Shown piece by piece: positions 1 through 7,878 of a DNA stretch of 25,091 nucleotides. The notes beneath the pieces were generated by a model. The model was not told the DNA's origin. It did not search any database and saw only the letters and a list, made by a program, of their open reading frames with translations. Position numbers and translations under genes: made by a program. The DNA is taken from positions 1 to 25,091 of the IMG/VR virus record IMGVR_UViG_3300004804_000536; one strand, 5' to 3'. Numbering within the stretch: position 1 is the first letter of the stretch; each line of letters starts with the position of its first letter. Source of the stretch: a virus.

Positions 1-485
1 TCATTACTAGACCGTGTGTAGAATCGGGCGAAAAAATGGGCTATCTACCGGGTTCAGCAGAAGAAAAGCTACATCCTTATCTATTGCCAATTTTAGATGA
101 AATTATGCATTTTATTAGTAAAGATCTTTATAATTCATTCAAGTTACATGAGAAGATTGAAATTGTACCACTTGCTCATATGAGAGGTCGTAACTTTCAT
201 CATTCTTTTATTGTGGCTGACGAGTGTCAAAATGCTAAATACAAACAATTGAAAATGCTCTTGACAAGATTAGGTATGGGTAGTAAAATGATTCTGACGG
301 GCGATGTTGGGCAATCAGACCTAGATTGGAGAGACGCTGGGGGTTTCTCAACTGTATTAAATGAATTAAGAACAATTGATCGTCTTGATATCGTCCAATT
401 ACACGCATCAGATATTGTTAGAAATCCTATAATAGCAAGCATACTATCTAGATTAGATACTTATGAGCAAACATTGAAAGGTTAA
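1..485 (+). CDS. phoH: PhoH-like ATPase, C-terminal part (5' end outside window)
   Basis: The reading frame is open from base 3, so the gene begins before the window; the ATG at 36 is internal. The visible 160 residues match the C-terminal half of PhoH, a RecA-fold P-loop ATPase common in large phages and often linked to RNA metabolism or phosphate stress. Visible signatures are RPCVESGEKMGYLPG (family RPxVExGExLGFLPG), the Walker B region FIVADECQN, where the usual VLDEAQN is slightly altered, and MLLTRLGMGSKMILTGDVGQ, the sensor-like strand. The Walker A lysine must lie upstream and cannot be checked. It stops 11 bases before the HNH gene and is probably in the same transcript. Family assignment is firm; the role in this phage is not known. 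Confidence 0.9.
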   Translation, partial: ITRPCVESGEKMGYLPGSAEEKLHPYLLPILDEIMHFISKDLYNSFKLHEKIEIVPLAHMRGRNFHHSFIVADECQNAKYKQLKMLLTRLGMGSKMILTGDVGQSDLDWRDAGGFSTVLNELRTIDRLDIVQLHASDIVRNPIIASILSRLDTYEQTLKG

Positions 486-496
486 CTTGATTTAAA

Positions 497-1057
497 ATGA
501 AAATTGGTCACTCAAAGTGTTTGGTTTTAAATTCTGATTATACTCCAATGAGGATTATAGATTGGAAACGGGCACAAAAGTGGTATGCAAAGTATTTTGA
601 AACACCACTAGGTATTGAATTTATTGATTTCTATAAAGACGATTTTATCACTCGTTCTGGAAATAGATATGAACCAATACCAGCGATAGCTAAAACATTA
701 TCTTATTTTGCTATGAAACACGGGGAAGTTAAGTTCTCTAGAAAAAACCTATTCACTAGAGATGACTTTACCTGTCAGTATTGTGGTGCAAAATTTGATG
801 AGTTTAAGAAACTAACTTATGATCATGTAATTCCTAGATCAAAGTGGGATAAGAATACTTCGCCTACAACTTGGACCAATATTGTGACAGCCTGCTATCC
901 ATGTAATTCTAAGAAAGACAGTATGACACTTAAAGAAGCGGGTATGAAACTAAGAAATTTACCTAAAAAGCCATCGGGCGGTAAGAAGTATCTTGCTATC
1001 TATGAATTCCTAGACAACATGACTAATATTCCAGAAGAATGGAAGCCATATGTCTGA
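497..1057 (+). CDS. HNH endonuclease
   Basis: A 186-residue protein with an HNH (McrA-like) nuclease fold in its C-terminal half. Residues 93-96 are CQYC, followed by the catalytic pair D109-H110 (YDHVIPRSK), an Asn near 128 and a second pair C133-x2-C136 followed by NSKK. The two Cys pairs should bind structural zinc and the His/Asn a catalytic divalent metal. The N-terminal part (LNSDYTPMRIIDWKRA) is the usual lead-in of a widespread HNH family found in phages, cyanobacteria and other bacteria, some of which act in DNA packaging, restriction or homing. Nothing nearby is visibly interrupted by it, so a homing role is not shown. The family is clear; the biological role is open. Confidence 0.88.
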   Translation: MKIGHSKCLVLNSDYTPMRIIDWKRAQKWYAKYFETPLGIEFIDFYKDDFITRSGNRYEPIPAIAKTLSYFAMKHGEVKFSRKNLFTRDDFTCQYCGAKFDEFKKLTYDHVIPRSKWDKNTSPTTWTNIVTACYPCNSKKDSMTLKEAGMKLRNLPKKPSGGKKYLAIYEFLDNMTNIPEEWKPYV

Positions 1058-1163
1058 TAATGAAAAAAAGAAGATAAGAGAACAGGCGATATTAAGATGG
1101 AAAATAATGGGAACCGCATCGTCAACAAAATACTGGACCGAAATACATAATAAGAAAGATTAA
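1050..1163 (+). CDS. Small hypothetical protein, 37 aa
   Basis: A short ORF, ATG at 1050 to TAA at 1161-1163, overlaps the end of the HNH gene by 8 bases and ends one base before the next ATG. It fills what would otherwise be a 107-base gap in very compact DNA. A weak GGAAG lies 4 bases upstream of the ATG. The product (MSDNEKKKIREQAILRWK...) is strongly basic and probably helical. I recognise no family. It is supported by position and overlap only. Confidence 0.45.
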   Translation: MSDNEKKKIREQAILRWKIMGTASSTKYWTEIHNKKD

Positions 1164-1164
1164 T

Positions 1165-1557
1165 ATGCCAGAGTATACTTTTGTTTGCGAAAAATGCAAC
1201 CATAAATTCACAGATATCTTATCATTCTCACAATACGATGCGAAGGCATATAAATGTGAAAAATGTAAAAGCAAAAAACTAAATAGATGCTACCAAGATG
1301 ACTGTATTAATATCGCTGGTTCTATAAAAAAGTCTGATAGTGAATTAAGCACTGTTGGAGATTTAGCAGATAGAAATAGAGACAGGATGAGCGAAGACCA
1401 TAAGGAACATCTATTTAGAAAACACAATGAATACAGATTCAATAAACCGGACGATCCTCTACCAACAGGAATGAGTAGGTTAAAAAAACCCTCAAAAAGA
1501 AAATGGAAATGGATAGACCAACAGAAAACCAGCAAGAAAAGAAAGAAGTCAAGCTAG
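1165..1557 (+). CDS. FmdB-type zinc ribbon protein
   Basis: A 130-residue protein beginning MPEYTFVCEKCNHKF, the typical start of FmdB/CxxC-CxxC regulatory zinc ribbons (PxYxFxCxxCxxxF). The zinc ligands are C8, C11, C31 and C34 (CEKC). Residues after about 45 are charged and low in complexity, ending in a very basic Lys/Arg tail that may contact nucleic acid. Phage members of this group are often small accessory proteins of unknown function, so I call only the zinc ribbon. It overlaps the following gene by about 50 bases, an unusually long overlap here. Confidence 0.7.
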   Translation: MPEYTFVCEKCNHKFTDILSFSQYDAKAYKCEKCKSKKLNRCYQDDCINIAGSIKKSDSELSTVGDLADRNRDRMSEDHKEHLFRKHNEYRFNKPDDPLPTGMSRLKKPSKRKWKWIDQQKTSKKRKKSS

Positions 1558-1895
1558 AAGAATTACATGAGATAATATCTCCTCAAGAAATGGAACAGTT
1601 CTATATCTTACTAGAAAAGATGCAAAAACTTTCCAATGCGGTAGAAAACTCTAATGAATCTTCTTCTGAAAAACCTTCTAGTATCACAATTACTGTTAAT
1701 GCTTCATTAATTAAACAGGGTGAATCAGTCACAGTAGCGGACGAACTATTAGAAAAAATTCAAAAACATTATCAAATACCTATTTATGACAACAGCGATG
1801 AATTTTTAACAAAACTGTTTTCATCTATAGAAATTTCTCTGGAAAAGACTTGTTCAGAATACTTTATTAATCAAAAGAAGGTGAACGATGAATGA
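1503..1895 (+). CDS. Hypothetical protein, 130 aa
   Basis: An acidic protein with a helical N-terminal third (residues 10-45, rich in Glu, Gln and Lys) and a Ser-rich linker near 50-60. The C-terminal part contains SITITVNASLIKQGESVTVADELLEKI, which looks like a beta strand followed by a helix. No recognised family. It begins inside the zinc-ribbon gene in another frame; ATG 1503 and ATG 1509 are both possible starts. It ends 8 bases inside the next gene, suggesting translational coupling. Confidence 0.65.
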   Translation: MEMDRPTENQQEKKEVKLEELHEIISPQEMEQFYILLEKMQKLSNAVENSNESSSEKPSSITITVNASLIKQGESVTVADELLEKIQKHYQIPIYDNSDEFLTKLFSSIEISLEKTCSEYFINQKKVNDE

Positions 1896-2283
1896 ATTTG
1901 CAATTAATCATCAGGAAGAATATCTTAAAGATATAGAATATTTTACTGTACTTGGTAGTCAGGAATATTTGGATAATGATAAAAATCCACGAATAACAAC
2001 AGATAATAACAAAGTACTTGCCAAAAGAATACATTATTACAATAGCGAAAAACAAATAGTTAAATCAAAGACTCGTCACTTGATAAAGGTGGGGGCACAT
2101 GGTAGAATATATAATCCTATTGGACTGTATACAGAAGGTAGAGCAAATATCGTAAATAAGAAAATAGGCAGAGAAGAATTTAGAATGAAAGAAGTCAATG
2201 AAAATACCTTTAATCTTTATTTATCTTTTCTGAGAACAAAAAATCCCGGTCATCTTACTTTAGCAGAAAGAGGAATGCAATGA
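1888..2283 (+). CDS. Hypothetical protein, 131 aa
   Basis: The start is well supported by AAGGTG at 1876-1881, 6 bases upstream of ATG 1888. The product has a Tyr/Glu-rich N-terminus and a centre containing RHLIKVGAHGRIYNPIGLYTEGRAN. No transmembrane segment, cysteine motif or recognisable fold. It overlaps both neighbours by 4-8 bases, so it belongs to the same run of coupled genes. Function unknown. Confidence 0.7.
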   Translation: MNEFAINHQEEYLKDIEYFTVLGSQEYLDNDKNPRITTDNNKVLAKRIHYYNSEKQIVKSKTRHLIKVGAHGRIYNPIGLYTEGRANIVNKKIGREEFRMKEVNENTFNLYLSFLRTKNPGHLTLAERGMQ

Positions 2284-2612
2284 AGAAAATAGAAAAATAC
2301 GCCATATTATATTTGGCTCTGTCTGGTAAAGAAGCGGAACAGATATCTAAGGAGCTAAAATTACCCATCAAAGCAGTGCAAAAAATAGTAGAAGAAACAC
2401 AAAAGGTTGTGGAAACTGTTGTTGCAGAGAAAGACAATCCTGCAAATCTTAATAAACCAGATAAGTTTATGATTAAACAAAGCGTTGCTGGTAAAGATCG
2501 TGGTGTTGCCGTTATGACACAACAAGCATCTATGTTAGGAGACGCTTTAATGAAGAACATAGATCGTACAAGTAGCAGATCTACTGATCATATTTTTAGA
2601 CCGAAGGGTTAA
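2280..2612 (+). CDS. Hypothetical protein with helix-turn-helix-like N-terminus
   Basis: A 110-residue protein. Residues about 15-37 (GKEAEQISKELKLPIKAVQKIVEE) have the spacing of a sigma-like or resolvase-like helix-turn-helix, so the N-terminus may bind DNA. A second conserved-looking patch is GKDRGVAVMTQQASMLGDAL near residues 70-90. Start ATG 2280 overlaps the previous stop as ATGA, with AGAGGA upstream. It could be a small phage regulator or a DNA-metabolism accessory protein; the sequence does not decide. Confidence 0.65.
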   Translation: MKKIEKYAILYLALSGKEAEQISKELKLPIKAVQKIVEETQKVVETVVAEKDNPANLNKPDKFMIKQSVAGKDRGVAVMTQQASMLGDALMKNIDRTSSRSTDHIFRPKG

Positions 2613-2613
2613 T

Positions 2614-3036
2614 GTGGCTAAAAAATATCCATCGAAATATTCCAATGGCAAAGAAGTGTCCGCTGCTCAATATATTACAGAGGTCATATGTGAGAAAAAA
2701 GCCCAGTATGAACGAAAAGATTTGCATTATCGTTTTTGGGTGAGTAAAGAATGGTCTGCTTATTATCGTAATCAAATAGCATCAGCCCACAAACTATTAA
2801 AACAGTTTAGTGAAACAGCTATTGTAAAAGCATTATATCATGATAAAGCATCCAGAATTTACTCTTTGCGGGCACCTCACTTGCTTCCTATAATACAAGA
2901 GGAGCAGGATAGGCTGGATGCAATGCCAGCACCAGTTGTTCCCAAAATAGATAGATTCGCTAATTCTGTTGGAAAAAATAGAACAGTCAAAAAGAATTCA
3001 CTAGATATATTAAGGGACATAGATAATGGGAATTAA
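2614..3036 (+). CDS. Hypothetical protein, 140 aa
   Basis: Starts at GTG 2614 (MAKKYPSKYSNGKEVSAAQYITEVICEKKA), with GAAGGG about 6 bases upstream; the ATG at 2612 is in a different, quickly closed frame. The product is basic and helical, rich in Tyr, Trp and Arg (LHYRFWVSKEWSAYYRNQI). No cysteine pairs or membrane segments. It ends 11 bases inside the recA-like gene, so it is translationally coupled to the recombination module and may assist it, but this is only positional inference. Confidence 0.7.
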   Translation: MAKKYPSKYSNGKEVSAAQYITEVICEKKAQYERKDLHYRFWVSKEWSAYYRNQIASAHKLLKQFSETAIVKALYHDKASRIYSLRAPHLLPIIQEEQDRLDAMPAPVVPKIDRFANSVGKNRTVKKNSLDILRDIDNGN

Positions 3037-4030
3037 AGAAACTATTACAAAGGAATTTGGCGATAATGTAATCATAGGAGGCAACCATCTTGTAGAAAAA
3101 AAATTAACTGTTATTCCCGTTAGTCCCGCAGTAGATATGATTTTGGGTGGAGGTATTCCAGAAGGTAGTTTTGTAACATTTACAGGTCAACCAAAATGCG
3201 GCAAAACATTAACCAGTTTAGATTTTGCATCTAATGCACAGAAAAAAGAATATGGTTCTCGCCCCGTGTACTATCTAAACATTGAGGGTCGTTTAAAACG
3301 CCGCGATCTCTTAGGTATCAAGGGATTAGACCTAGAGAATTTCAATATCATAGAATCTACTCAGGGTAATATCTTAACTGGTGAAAAATATCTAGAAATA
3401 GCCACCCAGATCATCAGCACCGTCCCTAACTGTATAATGATCATAGACTCATACTCTGCTATTTGTACAGAAGCAGAGATGACAAGTGGAATGGATAAAA
3501 TGCAACGAGCCGATGGTGCAAAACTCTTATCAAAGTTCTGTAGAAAAGCGGCCAATATCATTCCCGTCAACAAGAATATTGTCATTGGTATTACTCACTT
3601 AATGGGTAATCCAACAGGATATGGTGCAGAATTTAAAGAGAAGAGTGGTCAATCTATCGGTTATCAATGTGATGTAAAGCTTCGTGCCAAAACATCTAAG
3701 CCTTGGTTATTAGGTACGGAGAATATTGAAATAGGAAAAGAAGTTGAATGGAAAGCAGAGTGGACAGCCATAGCTCCCCCTGGTGGTATTTGTACAAGTT
3801 ATATCAGATATGGTCAGGGGATTGATAGATATATGGAGATTATTGTATTAGGTTGCGATTTGGGTTTAATTGATAAGGCTGGTGCTTGGTATACACTATC
3901 TTATTTAGGGGATGAAACGAAAGCTAAGTTTCAGGGTACTGAAAAGATAAGAAATTTCTTACTAGAAAACGAAGAAGCTTATAATAAACTATTCAACGAA
4001 ATTCAAAAGATGATGGGATTTACTAAGTGA
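3026..4030 (+). CDS. RecA/UvsX-like recombinase
   Basis: A 334-residue strand-exchange ATPase of the RecA superfamily. It should form filaments on single-stranded DNA and drive homologous pairing in phage recombination and recombination-dependent replication. Walker A is GQPKCGKT at residues 54-61. The strand with the catalytic Glu is YYLNIEGRL (E87), and Walker B is IMIIDSYS ending at D141. Residues 185-212 (IGITHLMGNPTG...KSGQSIGY) match the L2 region. The protein lacks the long C-terminal domain of cellular RecA, as is usual for phage versions. It overlaps the upstream gene by 11 bases and the downstream nuclease gene by 4 (GTGA). The assignment to the family is strong; whether it is closer to RecA or UvsX cannot be settled here. 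Confidence 0.9.
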   Translation: MGIKETITKEFGDNVIIGGNHLVEKKLTVIPVSPAVDMILGGGIPEGSFVTFTGQPKCGKTLTSLDFASNAQKKEYGSRPVYYLNIEGRLKRRDLLGIKGLDLENFNIIESTQGNILTGEKYLEIATQIISTVPNCIMIIDSYSAICTEAEMTSGMDKMQRADGAKLLSKFCRKAANIIPVNKNIVIGITHLMGNPTGYGAEFKEKSGQSIGYQCDVKLRAKTSKPWLLGTENIEIGKEVEWKAEWTAIAPPGGICTSYIRYGQGIDRYMEIIVLGCDLGLIDKAGAWYTLSYLGDETKAKFQGTEKIRNFLLENEEAYNKLFNEIQKMMGFTK

Positions 4031-4425
4031 TTAAAGTACGCGATCTAGATAATAATCTTATCAACTGGAATATTAATGGATGCTATCCGGGTAATGCTGC
4101 TAAATCTAGTTATCATTTATCGGCTAGGTCTTTAATCAAAGACTGTTATCCAACTATGCAGATATTAGAAGAGGTTCCTGTTTATCTCAGAAAAAATGAA
4201 ATAGTATACCTTGATTTCTACATACCTTTATTAAAAAAGTGCATAGAAATACACGGTGAACAACATTATAAATACGTTCCTCATTTTCATGGCAATGTCC
4301 TATCTTTTGCAAAAGCACAGAAAAGAGATAAGGATAAAAAATACTGGTGCGAATTGAATGGAATATCTTTTGTAGAACTAGCTTACGATAAACAAGAAGA
4401 ATGGAAGGAATGCGTAATCAAATGA
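4027..4425 (+). CDS. Vsr/DUF559-like PD-(D/E)XK nuclease
   Basis: A 132-residue protein whose centre has the layout of small Vsr-like endonucleases: E48-E49, then LDFYIPLLKKCIEIHGEQHY with D63, E74, H76 and H80, followed by R100-D101 and NGISFVEL as the closing strand. These acidic and His residues are the expected metal and catalytic ligands. Start is GTG 4027, overlapping the recA-like stop as GTGA. Similar small phage nucleases occur as free-standing homing enzymes, but a repair or recombination role beside recA is equally possible. The fold is a pattern call from a few motifs; the function is inferred. Confidence 0.65.
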   Translation: MIKVRDLDNNLINWNINGCYPGNAAKSSYHLSARSLIKDCYPTMQILEEVPVYLRKNEIVYLDFYIPLLKKCIEIHGEQHYKYVPHFHGNVLSFAKAQKRDKDKKYWCELNGISFVELAYDKQEEWKECVIK

Positions 4426-4910
4426 GAACGGCAAAAGAAGATATCGCTTATTGGGATAATATTCTAGATGATTATGAAAAAAGCATAGGACTACCTAAAT
4501 ACAATAAATCTGCATTACCAGAAGAAGAATTAGAGTCTTATCTGACAATGGATAGACAAGTATTGGAAAAATTGACAAAAGAGGGCTGTGCGGAGATATG
4601 TTATAGACTGGCTCAGTTTGGTTTTCACATCCAGCGAACAATCAACAGAGAACACGCTAGACATAATTGGGCAGAGAATGAGATTAAGAAAACTATCGCT
4701 GATGAGATTCAACAACAAAAGGGTTATGGCTATGTTGAAAAATCATTACAAGCCATTAAACACAATGAGCGAGCTTCAGCGTTAGATAGTATTAGAATTT
4801 ATTCTCAACAAAGAATAGATAGATTGTCTTATTTAGCCGGTGGTATTAAAAACCTATCTGATGCCGTTAGAACTATAGAAATGAACAGGGTGAGAAATAA
4901 TGGACATTGA
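4422..4910 (+). CDS. Helical protein next to recA, 162 aa
   Basis: I prefer ATG 4422 (ATGA overlap with the previous stop, AAGGA about 12 bases upstream) over the in-frame ATGs at 4401 and 4410. The product is almost entirely alpha-helical and charged, with a well-ordered C-terminal half (GYGYVEKSLQAIKHNERASA, then a helix rich in Arg, Gln and Leu). It resembles a coiled-coil oligomer. In T4 the helical recombination mediator UvsY serves the UvsX recombinase; position and predicted fold make a similar role possible here, but I see no UvsY-specific motif. Confidence 0.65.
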   Translation: MRTAKEDIAYWDNILDDYEKSIGLPKYNKSALPEEELESYLTMDRQVLEKLTKEGCAEICYRLAQFGFHIQRTINREHARHNWAENEIKKTIADEIQQQKGYGYVEKSLQAIKHNERASALDSIRIYSQQRIDRLSYLAGGIKNLSDAVRTIEMNRVRNNGH

Positions 4911-5331
4911 AAAATTAATAAAAGAAAATCCAGAACTATTACTAGCTATAGCAAACTTAATAGCCAAAGCTGGCGGGGATGAACAAGCGAATTCTGAACC
5001 TAAGCCTAAAAAAGCAAAACGTTCGCGTTCTAAAAAACCCGCCGTTAGTGTTGTAGAAGAAGATACTAAAATTAGGGTCAAGAGTACTAAATTCAGAAAG
5101 TCTAATAGACCAAATCTATTTGATAGTATGGAGATAAAAAACTCCCATAAGGCCGATGCTAAGACAGATAAAAAACTACTTAAAAATAGACGCCCATCAG
5201 AAAGAAGAGAAGCTCTGGATTTAATTAATGTAGTTTGTAGATGTTGTGGAAAAAAGGAAAAGATTAATCCCGGCATAGTTTATGATGCTGCCAGATATAA
5301 GTGTAATCAATGTTCTACTAGTAGTGGCTGA
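4900..5331 (+). CDS. Basic protein with C-terminal zinc-binding Cys cluster
   Basis: A 143-residue protein with three parts: a short helical N-terminus (MDIEKLIKENPELLLAIANLI), a long Lys/Arg/Ser-rich and probably disordered middle (residues 30-105), and a C-terminal zinc motif with C113, C115-C116, C135 and C138 (CRCCGKK...CNQC). The layout suggests a nucleic-acid-binding adaptor. It overlaps its upstream neighbour by 11 bases and lies 17 bases before the helicase gene. No family recognised. Confidence 0.65.
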   Translation: MDIEKLIKENPELLLAIANLIAKAGGDEQANSEPKPKKAKRSRSKKPAVSVVEEDTKIRVKSTKFRKSNRPNLFDSMEIKNSHKADAKTDKKLLKNRRPSERREALDLINVVCRCCGKKEKINPGIVYDAARYKCNQCSTSSG

Positions 5332-5348
5332 TAACAGAAAGGTTTATT

Positions 5349-6812
5349 GTGAATATTCTAAGCGATCCATCGGCAGAACGAGCAGTATTAGCTATTATTT
5401 GCCGTCATGGTGATATAGCTTATACTGAAGTTGCTGATATTATTTGTGAACAGTCATTTACTATCGATAGTAATCTTATTATATTTAAGTGTATACAGAA
5501 AATATGTAATAGTAATGAATCCAGTCAAATAGACGTTGCCTCAATATATTCTGCTGCAAAAGAACTTAATCTGGACCATAAGTTAGAAAAGAAAGAAGAA
5601 GTTCAACATCTAAAAGCTATCATCGATTTTCCTGCAAAAATAGAGAATCTGCGTAAGTTTGCCGCTAAAATCAAAAAGCTAGAAATTGCCCGAAAGCTCC
5701 ACGCTAAAGTAGAGCAAATCAAGGATAGTTTATTAGAGATTGATGGGTCCGAATCTATTACTGAGATTATGAGTATAGCAGAAGAACCCATTCTGACTTT
5801 TAGTACAGCCCTAGATGATTCTGATAATAATCCGATCCCTATTGCCACAAATCTGACCGAATATCTAAAACAACTTAAAGAAAATCCAACAGACCAAATT
5901 GGTATTTCCACAGGGTTTTCGGCTTATGATTTTGCTATTGGGGGCGGATTAAGAGGTGGTACTATTAATGTTGTGGGAGCCCGTCCTAAAACTGGTAAAA
6001 CAGTATTTGCTGATAATGTTGGTTGTCATATTGCTATTAATCTTAATATTCCTGTACTAAATCTAGATACAGAAATGACAAAAGAAGATCATCTTCATAG
6101 AATATTAGCGATGTTAACAGAAATAGAAATCAATAAGATTGAAACCGGAAAGTTCGCAGAGTCATCTATTTTAGAAGCTAAGATCAATGCTGCTGCGGAA
6201 AAATTAAGCAAAGCGCCCTTATATATTAAGAGTATTGCCGGAAAAGCTTTTGATGAACAGCTTAGTCTTATGCGTAGATGGATTATCAAACAGGTGGGAT
6301 TAAATAGTGATGGCACAGCTAAACCCTGTGTTATTATTTATGACTATCTGAAGCTTATGGATAGTGCGGGTATCTCCCAGGATATGAAAGAATATCAAAT
6401 CCTTGGATTTATGATGACTCATTTACATAACTTCGCCCACAAATATAAAATTCCTATCCTAGCATTTATGCAGCTAAATAGAGATGGTATTACTAAAGAG
6501 ACTACAGACTCTGCCAGTATGTCTGATCGTATTATCTGGCTATGTAGTAATTTCAGTATTTTTAAACGTAAGAGCGATGAGGAAATAGCTCAGGACGGAC
6601 CTACAAATGGTAATAGAAAGCTAATTACCCTAATTGCTAGACACGGTGGAGGTCTTGATGACAACGATTATATTAATTGTCATATGAAGGGTTGGTGTGC
6701 GAAGATTACAGAAGGTAAAACAAAATTGGAACTGCTAGGAAATAATAATGGTGAAGACAATGGATTCAAAATGGACGGAGAACAATCAGGGGACGAAGTT
6801 CCGTTCGATTGA
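5349..6812 (+). CDS. dnaB: Replicative DNA helicase, DnaB-type
   Basis: A 487-residue hexameric 5'-3' helicase. Residues 5-75 (SDPSAERAVLAIICRHGD...) form the DnaB N-terminal helical domain, then a linker, then the RecA-like motor. Walker A is GARPKTGKT at 210-218. The H1a-type catalytic Glu is in LNLDTEMT (E242), Walker B is VIIYDYLKLMD (D332), and the glutamine of motif H3 lies in FMQLNRDG (Q375). Start is GTG 5349, 17 bases after the previous stop, with AGAAAGG just upstream. The gene is directly coupled to the primase gene, as expected for helicase-primase partners. The C-terminal tail is acidic. Confidence 0.92.
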   Translation: MNILSDPSAERAVLAIICRHGDIAYTEVADIICEQSFTIDSNLIIFKCIQKICNSNESSQIDVASIYSAAKELNLDHKLEKKEEVQHLKAIIDFPAKIENLRKFAAKIKKLEIARKLHAKVEQIKDSLLEIDGSESITEIMSIAEEPILTFSTALDDSDNNPIPIATNLTEYLKQLKENPTDQIGISTGFSAYDFAIGGGLRGGTINVVGARPKTGKTVFADNVGCHIAINLNIPVLNLDTEMTKEDHLHRILAMLTEIEINKIETGKFAESSILEAKINAAAEKLSKAPLYIKSIAGKAFDEQLSLMRRWIIKQVGLNSDGTAKPCVIIYDYLKLMDSAGISQDMKEYQILGFMMTHLHNFAHKYKIPILAFMQLNRDGITKETTDSASMSDRIIWLCSNFSIFKRKSDEEIAQDGPTNGNRKLITLIARHGGGLDDNDYINCHMKGWCAKITEGKTKLELLGNNNGEDNGFKMDGEQSGDEVPFD

Positions 6813-7878
6813 TCAAGATAAGCTAAATGTTGTTTGCGACAGCTTATGCAATAGAATTACCGATCTGTTATCTGTGCTAAATATCGATTCTGATGAATAT
6901 ACCGATACTAACGATAGAATTTCTATGTGCTGTCCTATTCATGGTGGAGACAATCCATCTGCCTTGAATTTATATCATACTGGCGATTCTTATAGAGGAA
7001 ATTGGAAGTGTAGAACTCATCAGTGTGAAAAGATATTCTTGCCTTCAATTGTTGGTTTTATTAGGGGCGTTTTATCTAAGCAAAAACTAAACTGGCAAAA
7101 AAGAGGTGATGATACTGTGTCTTTCAAGGACACTATGTTATTTGCCATGAAGTTCTTATCTATTAAGGACATCAATTCTATAAAAGTAGAACATAATCCT
7201 AATGCTAGTTTTGTTAAGAATACTAATATTCTAAGTACTAAAGCTAAAAAAACTAATCTTGTACCCAGAAGCAAAATAGTATCATCATTACAAATTCCTA
7301 GTAAATACTTTCTTAATAGAGGGTTTTCAAAAGATATTCTGACCAAATATGATGTGGGCGACTGTTTTACTTCTGGAAAAGAAATGGTTGGTAGGGCAGT
7401 AGCTCCAATATATGATATGGACTATAAAGGCATGATAGGGTGTACCGGACGCACGATAAATAATGAATATTCTCCAAAGTGGCGACATAGTAAAGGATTT
7501 GTTGCAGAAGATCACTTGTACAATGTCTGGTTTGCAAAAGAAAGTATTCTGGACACTGGTAATGTTATTTTAGTGGAAAGCCCCGGCAATGTTTGGACTT
7601 TAGAACAGGCTGGTATTCATAATAGTTTAGCTACATTTGGTAGTCATCTTACAGATCGTCAAAAGATGATGTTAGATATGACAGGGGCTATGAAGATAAT
7701 TACAATAATGGATGGTGATGAAGCGGGCGAACTTGGCAGAAAGCAGATTGACGAAAAATGCTCTAAAACCTATAATATTGAACATATCATAATGCCCGCC
7801 GAAATGGACGTTGCTGAACTTTACAAGACCGACAAAGACTTATTCAAATCTCTAATTCTAGACAGGATCAAAAAATGA
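6748..7878 (+). CDS. DNA primase, DnaG-type (zinc finger plus TOPRIM)
   Basis: A 376-residue primase that should make RNA primers at the fork. The zinc-binding N-terminus reads CCPIHGGDNPSALNLY with C61/C62, H65, then C88 and C93 (WKCRTHQC), a variant of the DnaG CHC2 finger with wider final spacing. The TOPRIM core is in the C-terminal third: ILVESPGNVWTLEQAG supplies the Glu, and IITIMDGDEAG the DxD acidic pair. It is shorter than cellular DnaG (about 580) and lacks an obvious helicase-binding C-terminal domain. ATG 6748 has AGGA 8 bases upstream and lies 65 bases inside dnaB in another frame, so start and coupling look real; ATG 6760 is the alternative. Confidence 0.88.
   Translation: MVKTMDSKWTENNQGTKFRSIDQDKLNVVCDSLCNRITDLLSVLNIDSDEYTDTNDRISMCCPIHGGDNPSALNLYHTGDSYRGNWKCRTHQCEKIFLPSIVGFIRGVLSKQKLNWQKRGDDTVSFKDTMLFAMKFLSIKDINSIKVEHNPNASFVKNTNILSTKAKKTNLVPRSKIVSSLQIPSKYFLNRGFSKDILTKYDVGDCFTSGKEMVGRAVAPIYDMDYKGMIGCTGRTINNEYSPKWRHSKGFVAEDHLYNVWFAKESILDTGNVILVESPGNVWTLEQAGIHNSLATFGSHLTDRQKMMLDMTGAMKIITIMDGDEAGELGRKQIDEKCSKTYNIEHIIMPAEMDVAELYKTDKDLFKSLILDRIKK

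Noticed and set aside
4588-4785. Plus-strand 65-codon ORF inside the helical gene
   Set aside because: It lies wholly within the better supported 4422-4910 gene in another frame, without a binding site or recognisable protein.
4854-5276. Minus-strand ORF of 140 codons, and other minus-strand ORFs
   Set aside because: They lie opposite strongly supported genes, have no coupled neighbours or ribosome sites, and give low-complexity Ser/Leu/Phe-rich products typical of antisense shadows.
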